A stretch of 64,000 bases of DNA from Rhodophyticola porphyridii. Its GTDB lineage: Bacteria > Pseudomonadota > Alphaproteobacteria > Rhodobacterales > Rhodobacteraceae. Shown in pieces: positions 1 to 11,400 of the stretch; within the stretch, counting starts at the first letter, position 1, and every line of letters begins with the position of its first letter. The position numbers and the translations under genes are program-made. The notes under the pieces are model-generated. The model was not told the origin of the DNA and searched no databases. It saw only the letters and a program-made list of their open reading frames with translations. The stretch lies in NCBI RefSeq assembly GCF_003688285.1, contig NZ_RCNT01000002.1, positions 372,001 to 436,000 on the forward strand, given 5' to 3'.

Positions 1-352
1 AGTCCTTATGCACAAATCCCTGCACCTGACCGATGACCGGCAATGAACGATGAACGAAGGTCGCCAACCCCCATTGCGAAGGTATCGGCTGATCGCCGTC
101 CCAGAGGACGCCCTGCGCCGCCGGGCAGAAAACCGCCACATGATCCGGAAGGGCATGATGGACGTCCAGGAAGAAATTCGCGCGCTGCGGCAACACATGG
201 TCGCCGTCCCGGTACGTCAGCCAGTCTTTGTCTGACGCGGGGCTATGCACCACTTCCTGAAGACAAAGGATGTCGGGAGATGTATCGCGAAGGTAGGGAA
301 GCAACTCCTTGTAGAGCTTTCCGCCCCATCCATTCAGGCACATGATTTTCAA
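1..352 (-). CDS. endonuclease/exonuclease/phosphatase-family protein, 3' end cut by window edge
   Basis: The reading frame is open from the start to the left edge (about 117 residues). The N-terminus reads MKIMCLNGWGGKLYKELLPYL, then SPDILCLQEV, the opening of the EEP fold, in which the N of LNGW and the E of LQEV are the expected metal-site Asn and Glu. I chose the TTG at 352 over the ATG at 343: GAGG lies about 8 bases upstream and family members usually begin M-[KR]-I-x-x-L-N-G-W. Members hydrolyse phosphodiesters (nucleases, phosphatases, lipases); the substrate cannot be told from this fragment. Confidence 0.75.
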   Translation of the reverse strand, partial: MKIMCLNGWGGKLYKELLPYLRDTSPDILCLQEVVHSPASDKDWLTYRDGDHVLPQRANFFLDVHHALPDHVAVFCPAAQGVLWDGDQPIPSQWGLATFVHRSLPVIGQVQGFVHKD

Positions 353-563
353 AACAGAACCTCAACTCCAGCGCTCAATCCTCTAATCGAACACTGGCAG
401 ATGACCCGAATTTCGACCAGTGCTGCGTCGATGATCTACACGGTCTGTCTGATGGATCTCAGGGCCGGGCGATATGTGGCAACGACCCGGGCTTTCATTT
501 GGCAAAGGCGTCGAAATGCTCTGTCGGGCCCAGGTCAGCCGGCGGCGCCACCGATGTCGAGGC

Positions 564-986
564 TCAGCCGGTGCGCTGCTCCGCGTCGTCGGCTTTCATC
601 AGGCGGTCGGCCTTCTTGCGAACGAGGACGTTGCGCAGATCGTGCATGGCCAGCAACAGCCGGTCGGTGACATCCTCCAGATCCTCTTCCGAGGCGCTGG
701 ATTGCACCCAGTGGGTAGTCAGGTTCAGATAGTCTATGGCGCGATGGATATCGTCTATATCGCGATCTGCGAGCACCTCACGCCGTTCGGCCATCCACTC
801 CAAGATCACGGCTTCTTCTTCTTCGGTCAGCATGCGATCGCCATGGGGTTTGATCGCGCCATTGCGGATATTCGCCATGGCGATTTCCTGCATTTCGATC
901 CGGCGCTGACGGTTTTCGGTATCAATCCGAAACACGGCTGCGCCATTCTCCCGAATGCGAAAGTAGAACTCCGGTAAATCTGACAT
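564..986 (-). CDS. conserved hypothetical protein, 140 aa
   Basis: This acidic protein has no signal peptide and no membrane segment. The middle, around residues 50 to 125, is rich in Glu, Asp and Arg and looks helical. I do not recognise a catalytic motif. It reads as a genuine cytoplasmic protein with codon use like its neighbours, and it is the only convincing frame here. The 211 bases between it and the endonuclease-like gene (353-563) hold nothing I can identify. Function unknown. Confidence 0.6.
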   Translation of the reverse strand: MSDLPEFYFRIRENGAAVFRIDTENRQRRIEMQEIAMANIRNGAIKPHGDRMLTEEEEAVILEWMAERREVLADRDIDDIHRAIDYLNLTTHWVQSSASEEDLEDVTDRLLLAMHDLRNVLVRKKADRLMKADDAEQRTG

Positions 987-1037
987 CGTCGCTTTCGTGC
1001 CCTCGTTTTGCCTTAATTAGCCAGAGTGGGGGCAATG

Positions 1038-1682
1038 TCAAAGTCCAATACGACGATCTGCCTGGGTTTTGCGGGCCACGAGAAACCGGTTCCGCTTGCC
1101 GGCGGGGTGATTGTCAGCCTCGATGATGTCGAAACCGGCGTCCTTGACGGTCGCCTCCAGCGTATCGGCGCCGAGGAAGTTGACATAAGGTGCCTTGCCG
1201 AAAAACTGCATCGCGGCAATCAGGGGGCGCAGATAGAGCTGACCTGCCAGGCAGGTGGTTTTCGAGATGAACAGCCCGCCGGGCCTGAGCATCGCATGGG
1301 CCTGCCGGGCGGCGGCGCCGGGGTCGGGCAGCAGATGCAGCAGGTTATAGGCAAGAACCAAATCATAGGGATCGGTCTCTGCGCGATGTCCGCCGACTTC
1401 CGCCTGCACCACGTCAAGGTTTCCGATCCCGGCATCCCGCGCCTTATCCCGGCCGATCGCCACCATCTCTGCGGAGATATCGCTTGATGTGTAGTGCCGC
1501 ACCAGCGGGGCGAGAAGGAGGGCGGTGGAGGACGTGCCGGCGCCCATCTCGAACACCCGGTCATCAGCGTTCAGGTAGCTGCGGGTGCGGGCCATTGTCT
1601 GTTCATAGGCGCCCATGTTCCGGATGGGCGATCTGGCGTAGCGGGCCGCGGTGCGATCCCAGAAGGTCGATTGAGGTATCAT
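1038..1682 (-). CDS. class I SAM-dependent methyltransferase
   Basis: A 214-residue Rossmann-type methyltransferase. Motif I is VFEMGAGTSSTALL near residue 45, an acidic strand end follows (TSSDISAEM), and NLLHLLPDP sits at the motif IV position. The substrate is not evident; the small size and motifs fit the broad ubiE/methyltransferase-11 type. The frame is open further upstream, but I chose the ATG at 1682 because AAGGAG lies about 10 bases before it. It is divergent from a LysR gene across about 90 bases, the usual layout of a regulator and its target. Confidence 0.8.
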   Translation of the reverse strand: MIPQSTFWDRTAARYARSPIRNMGAYEQTMARTRSYLNADDRVFEMGAGTSSTALLLAPLVRHYTSSDISAEMVAIGRDKARDAGIGNLDVVQAEVGGHRAETDPYDLVLAYNLLHLLPDPGAAARQAHAMLRPGGLFISKTTCLAGQLYLRPLIAAMQFFGKAPYVNFLGADTLEATVKDAGFDIIEADNHPAGKRNRFLVARKTQADRRIGL

Positions 1683-1739
1683 CTGCGAGGTCTCCTTGCT
1701 TGAGCCTGCAGCTAGCGAACCGGGTCCATAAAAGAAATT

Positions 1740-1764
1740 GCATATTTCGGCATTCAATATATGC
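1740..1764. promoter_or_regulatory. inverted repeat upstream of the LysR gene
   Basis: GCATAT (1740-1745) and ATATGC (1759-1764) form perfect 6-base arms around a 13-base A/T-rich spacer, in the divergent gap between the methyltransferase and the LysR gene. This is a plausible LysR-type operator for both genes. The right arm ends 8 bases before the chosen LysR start, so binding there could repress its own gene. Inferred from position and symmetry only. Confidence 0.4.
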
Positions 1765-1772
1765 GTTTTTGC

Positions 1773-2678
1773 ATGGACTGGCGATCTGTCTCTTTCGATT
1801 GGAACCAGGTGCGGGCGTTTCTGGCCACGGTGGAGGAGGGCTCTCTTTCGGCGGCGTCCCGCGCCCTGGGCCAGGCGCAGCCGACCCTTGGCCGGCAGGT
1901 TAGTGCGCTGGAGGCCGCTTTGGGCGTGACCTTGTTCGACCGGGTGGGCAAAAGCCTGACCCTGACCCCCTCGGGCGTGGATCTGCTCGAACATGTCCGC
2001 GAGATGGGGGAGGCCGCCACGCGGATTTCGCTGGCCGCGACCGGCCATAGCCAGCAGATCGCGGGGAAAGTGAAGATCTCGGCCAGTGACGCCACGGCGG
2101 CCTATCTACTGCCCCGGGTTCTGGCCGAGCTGCGAAACCGGGCGCCTGATATCACGGTGGAGATCGTCACCTCCAATGCGCTGAGCGATCTGCGCCGCCG
2201 CGAGGCGGATATCGCGATCCGTCATATCCGCCCGACAGAGCCGGATCTAGTGGCCCTGAAACTGCCGGATACCCCTGCGCATCTGTATGCCGCCCCGGCC
2301 TATCTGGCACGCTTCGGGCGACCGCGCACAGTGAGCGATCTCGCCGATGCGGCCTTTATCGGTATGGACCGGGTCGAACTGATGATCGAGATCCTGCATC
2401 AGCACGGTCTGACGCTGACGCCGGCGAATTTCCCGCTGCTGTCGGCCAACACGGTTACCTGCTGGGAACTGGTCAAGCAGGGTCTTGGGATTGGCATAAT
2501 GTCGAACTGGGTGGCAGAACTGAGCCCCGAGGTCGAGAGGATCGATCCGCCTGGTTTCCTGCCGATCCCTGTGCCGAACTGGCTGACCACTCACCGCGAG
2601 TTGCACACCAGCAGGCGGATCAGGCTGGTTTTCGATCTGTTGGCGGAGATGATCGGTGACAAGGGCGCCCTGCGGTGA
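1773..2678 (+). CDS. LysR-family transcriptional regulator
   Basis: A 301-residue LysR protein. The N-terminal winged helix covers about residues 7 to 65, with AFLATVEEGSLSAASRAL and QPTLGRQVSALE as the recognition region. A periplasmic-binding-like effector domain follows (SDATAAYLLPRVLAELRNRAP onward). I chose the ATG at 1773 (MDWRSVSFDW) over the ATG at 1761, because the protein family commonly begins MDWRS-F-DW. No clear Shine-Dalgarno is visible, so initiation may be weak or leaderless. It probably controls the divergent methyltransferase; the effector is unknown. Confidence 0.85.
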   Translation: MDWRSVSFDWNQVRAFLATVEEGSLSAASRALGQAQPTLGRQVSALEAALGVTLFDRVGKSLTLTPSGVDLLEHVREMGEAATRISLAATGHSQQIAGKVKISASDATAAYLLPRVLAELRNRAPDITVEIVTSNALSDLRRREADIAIRHIRPTEPDLVALKLPDTPAHLYAAPAYLARFGRPRTVSDLADAAFIGMDRVELMIEILHQHGLTLTPANFPLLSANTVTCWELVKQGLGIGIMSNWVAELSPEVERIDPPGFLPIPVPNWLTTHRELHTSRRIRLVFDLLAEMIGDKGALR

Positions 2679-2706
2679 CGGCTTCGCGCGGCGGGTGTTG
2701 CGTACC

Positions 2707-2725
2707 ATCCGGTGCAACACCGGAT
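2707..2725 (+). terminator. hairpin downstream of the LysR gene
   Basis: ATCCGGTG, loop CAA and CACCGGAT give a perfect 8-base stem 28 bases after the LysR stop. No T-run follows, so it may be a weak or factor-assisted terminator. Confidence 0.4.
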
Positions 2726-3146
2726 CTCATGCCTTTGCTTGTTCTCGTATCCCTAGTGCAGCTTGAAAGTCCAACTGTGGCCATTCGCTGTTTCTATGAC
2801 ACGAATATCCGTCATGTTTTCAATGCCTTTGCCACGACCTGGCCTGCGCCCGATACCAAACCTGCGCCTCAACTGCAGAACCGGGCGTAGACAGCGGAAA
2901 CTGCCAGAGATTTCACCCAAAGATACTCATTGGGAAACGCGGCGCGCACATATGCATCTCAGGCCGATCGGGCCTGCTCGACGAGTTCCAGCCACATTCC
3001 AATATCGCGCACCAAGCGAGCATATCTTTTTGTGCAGGCCGCCTGAAGGACAGATCTGCCAATGCCTCTCATATAGCGCATTCCATTTTGGGATCAGATA
3101 ATCTGCTCCCAAAAAGGATCTTCCTGTCCGCCGATCCGTTCGGAGA
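2726..3146. other. gene-free intergenic region
   Basis: No frame in these roughly 420 bases has convincing protein character, a ribosome site or a known motif on either strand. It separates the convergent LysR and aatA genes. Nothing further can be supported. Confidence 0.5.
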
Positions 3147-4397
<1,251 letters not shown>

Positions 4398-4439
4398 TTA
4401 CAACGGGCAGGGCCATGCTTAGGGTCGCGCCGCGTCTCG

Positions 4440-4452
4440 ATCAAGTCTTGAT
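4440..4452. promoter_or_regulatory. 13-base palindrome upstream of xre
   Basis: ATCAAG, T, CTTGAT is a perfect inverted repeat about 74 bases before the xre start, in the divergent gap with aatA. It could be an XRE operator. It is not an FNR box, whose half-sites face the other way. Confidence 0.35.
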
Positions 4453-4525
4453 AGGCGCAGTCGCGCGTATGTCCGGCGCAGGATCGGCGCGAAATCCCGA
4501 TTGCAACACCGTAACAGGAGACCCC

Positions 4526-4933
4526 ATGACCCAAGAGGCCATACTCGGATCAAGCTGGTTTGACGAAGACACTGCAACCTTCGGCGACCGCCTCGCCGGC
4601 GCGCGCGAGGCGGCAGGACTGGGTCAGGATGAGTTGGCGCGGCGTCTGGGTATCAAACCCAAGACCGTCAAGGCCTGGGAAAACGACCAGAGCGAGCCAC
4701 GTGCCAACAAGTTGCAGATGGTGGCAGGGCTGCTGAACGTGTCGATCATGTGGCTTCTGACCGGGCAGGGCGAAGGTCTGGACGGTCCCGACCGAGAAGA
4801 GGTTCTGCCGACCGGCGTCGAAGAGATGCTGAGCGAGATGCGGACCCTGCGCAGCCAGCAATCCCAGATCGCGGAGAAGCTCGGGCGGCTGGAGAAGCGC
4901 TTGAGGATCGCCCTGTCGGAGGGGCGGGTGTGA
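4526..4933 (+). CDS. XRE-family helix-turn-helix regulator
   Basis: A 135-residue protein with an HTH_3 domain at about residues 19 to 73 (GQDELARRLGIKPKTVKAWENDQSEP). The C-terminal tail, from about residue 95, is charged and likely coiled (MLSEMRTLRSQQSQIAEKLGRLEKRL) and may drive dimerisation. I took the ATG at 4526 because CAGGAG lies 5 bases upstream; the open frame before it has no good ribosome site. Its stop overlaps the start of sdhE (GTGA), so the two are translationally coupled. The pairing suggests a link to respiratory or TCA metabolism. Confidence 0.85.
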   Translation: MTQEAILGSSWFDEDTATFGDRLAGAREAAGLGQDELARRLGIKPKTVKAWENDQSEPRANKLQMVAGLLNVSIMWLLTGQGEGLDGPDREEVLPTGVEEMLSEMRTLRSQQSQIAEKLGRLEKRLRIALSEGRV

Positions 4934-5199
4934 CGACTGAACCACGCGATATCCGGATCAAGCGTCTGAAAATACGTGCCGAGCACCGGGGCATCAAGGA
5001 GATGGATCTGATCCTTGGCGGTTGGGCCGCGGCGCATCTGCCAACGGCCTCCGACGCTGAGCTGGACCTGTTCGAAGCAGTTCTGGCGGAGGCAGATCAC
5101 GATCTTTATCAATGGGTTACGGGCCAATCCGCGGTGCCTGAGGCCTATGCCGCTTTTATCGGCACATTGGCCGGCACGGTGCGCAGCGGCGGCGCCTGA
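4930..5199 (+). CDS. sdhE: FAD assembly factor SdhE (DUF339/Sdh5 family)
   Basis: An 89-residue protein with the family signature: RLKIRAEHRGIKEMDLILGGW (the RG-x-x-E-x-D motif), then an acidic helical C-terminus (LDLFEAVLAEADHDLYQWVTG). SdhE promotes covalent attachment of FAD to the succinate dehydrogenase flavoprotein. Translation starts at GTG 4930, overlapping the preceding xre stop by 4 bases. The succinate dehydrogenase genes are not in the window. Confidence 0.88.
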   Translation: MTTEPRDIRIKRLKIRAEHRGIKEMDLILGGWAAAHLPTASDAELDLFEAVLAEADHDLYQWVTGQSAVPEAYAAFIGTLAGTVRSGGA

Positions 5200-5339
5200 G
5201 ACCGTGAGGCCAGGCCCGTCGCTGCCGCGTTGACCGGGACGGCCCGCCACCCGCGACGCCGGTACGTGGGCCGAAAGAGGCGAGCCCGCCGATCCACTTC
5301 CCAGATCCTGCACTCTTCCTGCCCGAAAAACAGGCGCTT

Positions 5340-5386
5340 TTAATCCTTTATTAACAGTTTCTTACGATTGTTTAACAGTTGGTTAA
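5340..5386 (+). promoter_or_regulatory. two tandem CtrA-type boxes in a phased half-site array
   Basis: TTAATCCTTTATTAAC at 5340-5355 is an exact TTAA-N7-TTAAC CtrA box, and TTAACAGTTGGTTAA at 5372-5386 is an exact TTAA-N7-TTAA. A TTAC half-site at 5362 continues the series, so half-sites begin at 5340, 5351, 5362, 5372 and 5383, about 11 bases (one helical turn) apart. CtrA is the known cell-cycle and motility response regulator of alphaproteobacteria. The array precedes the giant autotransporter gene. Binding is inferred. Confidence 0.65.
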
Positions 5387-5402
5387 GCGTCTTGGGGACA
5401 GG

Positions 5403-8400
5403 ATGGGGAGAAGAAACGGGCTGTCGGACCCGTGCCCTCAGAGAGTAACGAGTGAACCGAACCTTTCGTGGCGGCTGCGGCACCGGGCTATCCTTGCGGT
5501 GTGCAGCCGGGCCCGCGCGGGGTTTCTGGTGCTTTTGGCTCTGGCCTGTCTGGCGCCCTTTGCCCACGCGCAGGCGCAAAGCCTGACATGCCCGTCCGCC
5601 TCGGCCAACACGGCGGGAAGCGCGGTTGCGCAGCGCATCGATCTGGGCACCGGGGTCTGCGACACCAGCTTTTCCCTCCCTTCCGACGGGATCCTGATCA
5701 GCCTTGAGACCTTCGCCGCCCGCGACGACATCTACCGGATCACATTGCGGATCAGGCCCGCCGACGTAACCGCCGCCGGTTTCACCTGCGCCGGGGTCAC
5801 GCCGGTTCAGATCAGCAGTTCCAGAGGCAGTTTCTATCTTCTGGCCTATGACATGCCCCTGGCCGGAGACGCCCATCGCTGCACGGCCCGCTACACCCGC
5901 GACACGGTGGAGATCACGATCCCGGTGGAGAGCCTTGTGGCGGGCACGGGCCAGAGCAAGAGCGCCACGCTTCGGGCCACGAGTTTCGAGCCCTCCGCCG
6001 GTGCGACCGACACCACCGCCCCCCGGGTCCTCTCGCTCGAACGCCACGATCCGGCCGAAACGCTGGTCTCCTCGGGGCCGCTGACCTGGCAGATCAGCTT
6101 CGACGAGGATGTGCGCAATCTTGACGCGAGCGATTTCAGCCTGAGCGCCAGTTCGGCGGGCCTGTCGGTCAGCGCGATTTCCGACAGGATCTACCGGGTC
6201 ACCGCCGCGGGCGGCGATCTGGATGGCATGAATGGCCCAGTTGCACTGGAATTCGCCTCAACCCAGGATATCGCGGATGCGGCGGGCAACCCGCTGACGG
6301 ACCTCACGCCCACCGGAACGAACGCGCCCGGTTATACGCTCGACACGTCCCCGCCCGGCGTCACGATCCTGAGCGACGCGCGCGATGCGAGCGCACTTGC
6401 CGCCATCCCGCTGGAGATCCGCTTTACTGAGCCGGTCACCGGGTTCGTGGCCGGCGATCTGGTGATCAGCGGCGGTACAATTTCGGATTTCACCGGCAGC
6501 GCCGATCGTTACGCCGCCCGTCTGCTGCCCGCGGGTGACGGGCTGCTGCGCGTGACGCTGCCGGCGGACCGGGCGACGGATGCGGCCGGGCTGGGCAATC
6601 TGCCCGCGCCGGAGTTCTCGGTGATTTCCGATCGGACGGCTCCGGGCGTCACGCTTTCAAGCCCGGTCAGCGACCCGAGCAATGCGGCACGGATCCCCGT
6701 GACCGTCAGCCTGAGCGAGGCGGGCGTTGCCGACCTGACCGGTGGAGATATCTCCGTCACCGGAGCAACGGTCGAGGGGTTTCAGGGGACGGGAACGAGC
6801 TATGGCTTCGATCTGGTTCCGGTGGCAGATGGCCCGATCCGCGCCGAGATCGCGGCAGGCGCTGTCCGAGACGCGGCGGGAAACGGAAATGCAGCGGCGG
6901 CGGTGCAGATCACCTCGGACCGTCGGGCGCCGCGGCTGGCCTCGACCACCCGGGCCACACCGGCCGAGGCGCGGACAAACGCGGACCGTCTGACATGGCG
7001 GGTGGTGTTCGACGAGGATATCGCAAAGCTGGACGCGGCGGATTTCGTGGCGGAGGGCACAACGGCCGCGGTTGCGGTCACAGCGCTCGATGCGCGGCGC
7101 TATGACGTCACCCTGTCGGGTGGGGATCTGGCAACATTGGAGGGGCCGGTCAGCCTGCGCCTTTCGGCGGCGAACGATATCACCGATCTGCCCGGGACAC
7201 CGATTGCCGATCTTGCGCCCATCGGTGCGGATGACGGATATCTCATCGACAATACCGGCCCGGTCCTGACCCTGTCGGGCCTGCCGGGCGAGATCACGGA
7301 TGCCTTCACCGCGACCATCGATTTCGACGAACCGGTGACAGGTTTCGACATCGATGATGTCACCGCCGTCAACGCGACCCTGTCGGAGTTCAGCGGTGCG
7401 GGGGCGCGCTATGAGTTGCGGGTGACGGCGGGACCCGGCAGCGATGTGCGCCTCTCCGTGGCTGCGGGCGTCGCCATGGATGCCGCCGGCAACCCGAGCG
7501 CGGCGCTGAGCGAGGTCAGCCTTCCGGTCGACCGGACCCCTCCAACCGTGACGATCACCGGCATGCCCGAGTATCTGCGCGGACCGGTGACGCTGACCTT
7601 CACATTCTCCGAGCCGGTGAGCGGTTTCACACAAGAGGATATCACCGTATCGCCCGTGCTGATGCTAAGCGCGGTGTCTGCCCTGTCGGGCTCGGTCTAT
7701 TCCGCGACCGCGACGCCGGTCGGGGCGGGTCTGGTAAGCGTGTCGGTCGACGGGGATGCGGTTCGCGACGGGACCGGCAATGGCAATGTCGTTTCGGACC
7801 CCGTGACCGGAACGGTCGATATGACTGCGCCGCGCCTGATATCGGTCGACCGTCTTGGCCCCGCACTCACCAATGCGGACAGCCTGACATGGTCGCTGAC
7901 CTTTTCCGAGGATGTCACCGGGATCGCCGGGGCCGTGATCGGGCTGACCGGAAGCACGGCGATCCGAACGGCGACGCCACAGGTGCAGCCGCGGGTCTAT
8001 CACCTGACGTTTTCGGGCGGCGATCTGGCCGATCTGCCGGCTGGCACTGTGGCGCTTGATCTGGCGGATCTTGGCGCGATCACGGATGTGGCGGGCAACC
8101 CGCTCGACCCGGCGCGGCCATCGGGCAGTTATGAGGTCCGGATTGACAATACGGCCCCGTCCCAGATCGAGGCCCGATATCTGAGCCCCGCAGAGCCGGT
8201 CACGAGCGCGGATGTTCTGACATGGGAGATCGTGTTCGACGAGGATGTCACGGGTCTTGGCGCGGCGGATTTCACCTTGGCTGGCACGACGGCCTCGATC
8301 AGCTCGGTCGATCCGGTGCGCCCCGATCTGGCGCGAGTCCGGGTTTCGGGCGGGGATTTGGCAGGGCTGACGGGCATCGTCACGCTTGGCTTTGCCGCCG

Positions 8401-11400
8401 GTGCAGATATCCGTGACGGGGCCGGCAATGCGATGCCGGTCAGAGCTCTGCGCCATCTGGGGGCGGCACCCGGCGGAGCCGCATGGCAGGTGGACAACAC
8501 CGCGCCCGTCATCGTCGCCAGCTCGCCGACCACGAGCCCATTCGCCACCGGGGAGATGCTGGTGCACCTGGCCTTCAGCAAACCGATGGTCTTCGATTTC
8601 GGCATGGCGCCCGCGCTTCGGATCGCAAACGGCTCGCTCCGCGATATCAGCTATCCCGATGCACAGAGCGCCGTGATCCGGATCGCGCCGGGCGGGCCGG
8701 GGCAGGTGGAGCTGAGCATCCCTGCCGGGGCCTTCCGCGACGAAATCGGGTTGGGCAGTGCCGGACCGGTCAGCCTGTCGCGGCGCTTCGACCCGGAAAC
8801 ACCGCGGCTGGCGGGGATCACGCGGGTCTTTCCCACCACCCATCCCAGCAATGCCGACCGGCTGAGCTGGCAGCTTGTCTTCAGCGAACCCGTCAGCGGC
8901 GTGGATGCGGCAGATTTTGTCCTGTCGGGCAGCAGCGCCGGGCTGGCCGTCACCGCGCTGGGAGAGAGCATCTATCAGATCGAAGCCTCCGGTGGCGATC
9001 TGGCCACGTTGACGGGCCGTGTGACGCTGGATTTCGCCCCCGGGCGCCACATCGTCGACGCCGCCGGGAACAGCCTGTTGCTGGGTGGGATGGCCGATCA
9101 TCTGCCTGCACCCGACAACTGGGTTGACCTGGATCACACCCCGCCGGTGATCAGCCTCGGCTCCATCACGCCGGAGCCGTTCGCGACCGGGGACCTGCGC
9201 GTGGTGATGCAAAGCGATGAGCCGCTGACGGGCTTCGACGCCTCGGTGCTGGATCTGTCCAACGGGGCGGTCACCGGCCAAAGCCTTACGGATGCACTGA
9301 CGCTGGCGATCACGATCGCCCCCGCTGCACCTGGCCCGGTGACGGTGACGCTGCCCGAGGGTGCCTTTCGGGATCAGGCGGGCAATCAGTCGGCGGCGCG
9401 CAGTCTGGCGCGGGTCTATGCGCCCGATCTGAGCGGCCCCCGGATCGACACCATCGTGCGGCTGACCCCGCCAAGCCTGCCCGGCAATGCCGATCAACTG
9501 CGCTGGCGCGTGGCCTTTGACGAGGATGTGACCGGCGTCGATGCAGGCGATCTGAGCTTTCAAGGGGCAACCCCGGCGACGGTCGATGTGCTGCGTGTGT
9601 CGGCACGGATCTACGAGGTCGAGATCTCCGGCGGCGATATTCCGGATCTGAACGGGGCCGTGACCCTTGGCTTTGCCACCTCGCGCGATATCGCCGATCT
9701 GGCGGGCAACCCGTTGCGCGAGCTTGCCGTCCGCGGCGCGGATGAGCGCGAGATCTTGCTCGACAATACCGGCCCCGGCGTGGTGATCGACAGCACCGCG
9801 CCGGAGCCCACCAATGCGGCCTCGATCCCGGTTGCGATCCGGTTCGATGAACCGGTCAGCGGGCTGGATATCGGCGATCTTGAGGTGAGCGGCGCGACCC
9901 TGTCCGGATTTTCCGGCAGCGGTGCGCTTTATGGCGCTGTGCTTGCACCGACGGGCGATGGTCCGATCCGCCTGGAAATCGACGCCGGTGCGGCAACCGA
10001 TGCCGCCGGCAACCTCTCTTTCGCCCCGGCCGGGTTTTCACGCCGCTCCGACAGGACTGCGCCGAACGGGACCATCACCGGACTGCCGCCGACCCTGACG
10101 GGTCCTGTGGTTGTGGACATCGTGTTTTCGGAACCGGTGACCGGCTTCGACGCGGGCGACATCGCCCTAAGCAATGCGCGGCTGTCCGGGTTCGTAGGCA
10201 GCGGCGCCAGCTACAGCGCAACCGTCACGCCGGACGCGGACGGCCCGGTTGCGATCGGGCTTCCCGCCGGGGCGGCCGTCGACGGGGCGGGCAACGGCTC
10301 CCTCGCGTCTGCAGAGATGCGCGCGGTGGCCGATCTCTCCGGACCGGGCGCGGTTCTGACGGGCCTGCCCGATCTGATCACGGGGCCGGTTATCGTGCAG
10401 ATCCGCTTTGAGGAGCAGGTAACCGGCTTCGATCTGGCGGGGCTTGCCGTCAGCAATGCCGAACTCAGCGCTCTGGAGGGAGGGGCCGCTTCCTATAGCG
10501 TGACACTGACGCCGCAGGGGGATGGCCCGGTCAAGCTCCGCGTGCGGGCCGCCGCCGCAGTGGATGCCGCCGGACATGCCAACAGACCCTCCGCCGATCT
10601 CAGCGCCATGGCCGATGTCAGCCGCCCGGTCGTGGTCATAAGCGGAGCGGGCCCCGTGGTGGCCGGGCCCTTCGTGGCGACCTTCGGCTTTTCGGAGCCG
10701 GTCAACGGGTTCGAGCCTGCCGATATTGCGGCAGTGAATGCGGATGTCTCCGATTTTGCCGGAGCCGGAGCCAGCTATACCGCCCGCGTCACGCCCCGGT
10801 CCGAAGGGCCGGTGGTGATCAGTCTTTTCGCCGATACCGCGCTGGATGCGGCTGGGAACGGCACCGATGCGGCAAGCCTGAACACATATGCCGATCTGAA
10901 TGCCCCTGTCGTTACGATTGAGGGGCTGCCGAACCCGATCACCGGGGCCGCACGGGCGACCATCCGCTTCAGCGAACCCGTCGTCGGCTTCACCCTGGCC
11001 GATCTGTCCGCCGACAATGCGCAGCTGTCGGGCTTTTCCGGCAGCGATGACCGCTACGAGGTGACGGTGACGCCCGAAGCGGACGGCCCTGTCCGGCTTG
11101 CCGTGACGGCCGGCGGGGCGGTGGATCTGGCCGGGCTCGGAAACGGGGCCGTATCGGTCGAGGTTCCTGCCGATCTGACGGCGCCCGGTGTCACGCTGTC
11201 GGGTACACCGGCGGCGCCGGGCACGCCCTATAGTCTGGCGGTGACGTTCTCCGAGCCGGTCACGGGGCTGACGCTTGGCGACTTTCAGACATCCGGCGCC
11301 GATCTGGCGGGGCTTGCGGGCAGCGGGGCCAGCTATTCCATTCAGGTCACCGCGCGGATCACAGACCACTCCGTCTTTCTGCCTGCGGGTGCGGCGGTGG

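Noticed and set aside
2927-3112. 61-codon minus-strand frame between LysR and aatA
   Set aside because: No ribosome site and no protein character.
4440-4452. FNR-type box before xre
   Set aside because: The order is ATCAA...TTGAT, the reverse of the FNR consensus, and the spacing differs.
7665-11369. Long minus-strand open frames inside the autotransporter gene
   Set aside because: They are shadows of a repetitive high-G+C gene; their sequence repeats with the same period and shows no domain.
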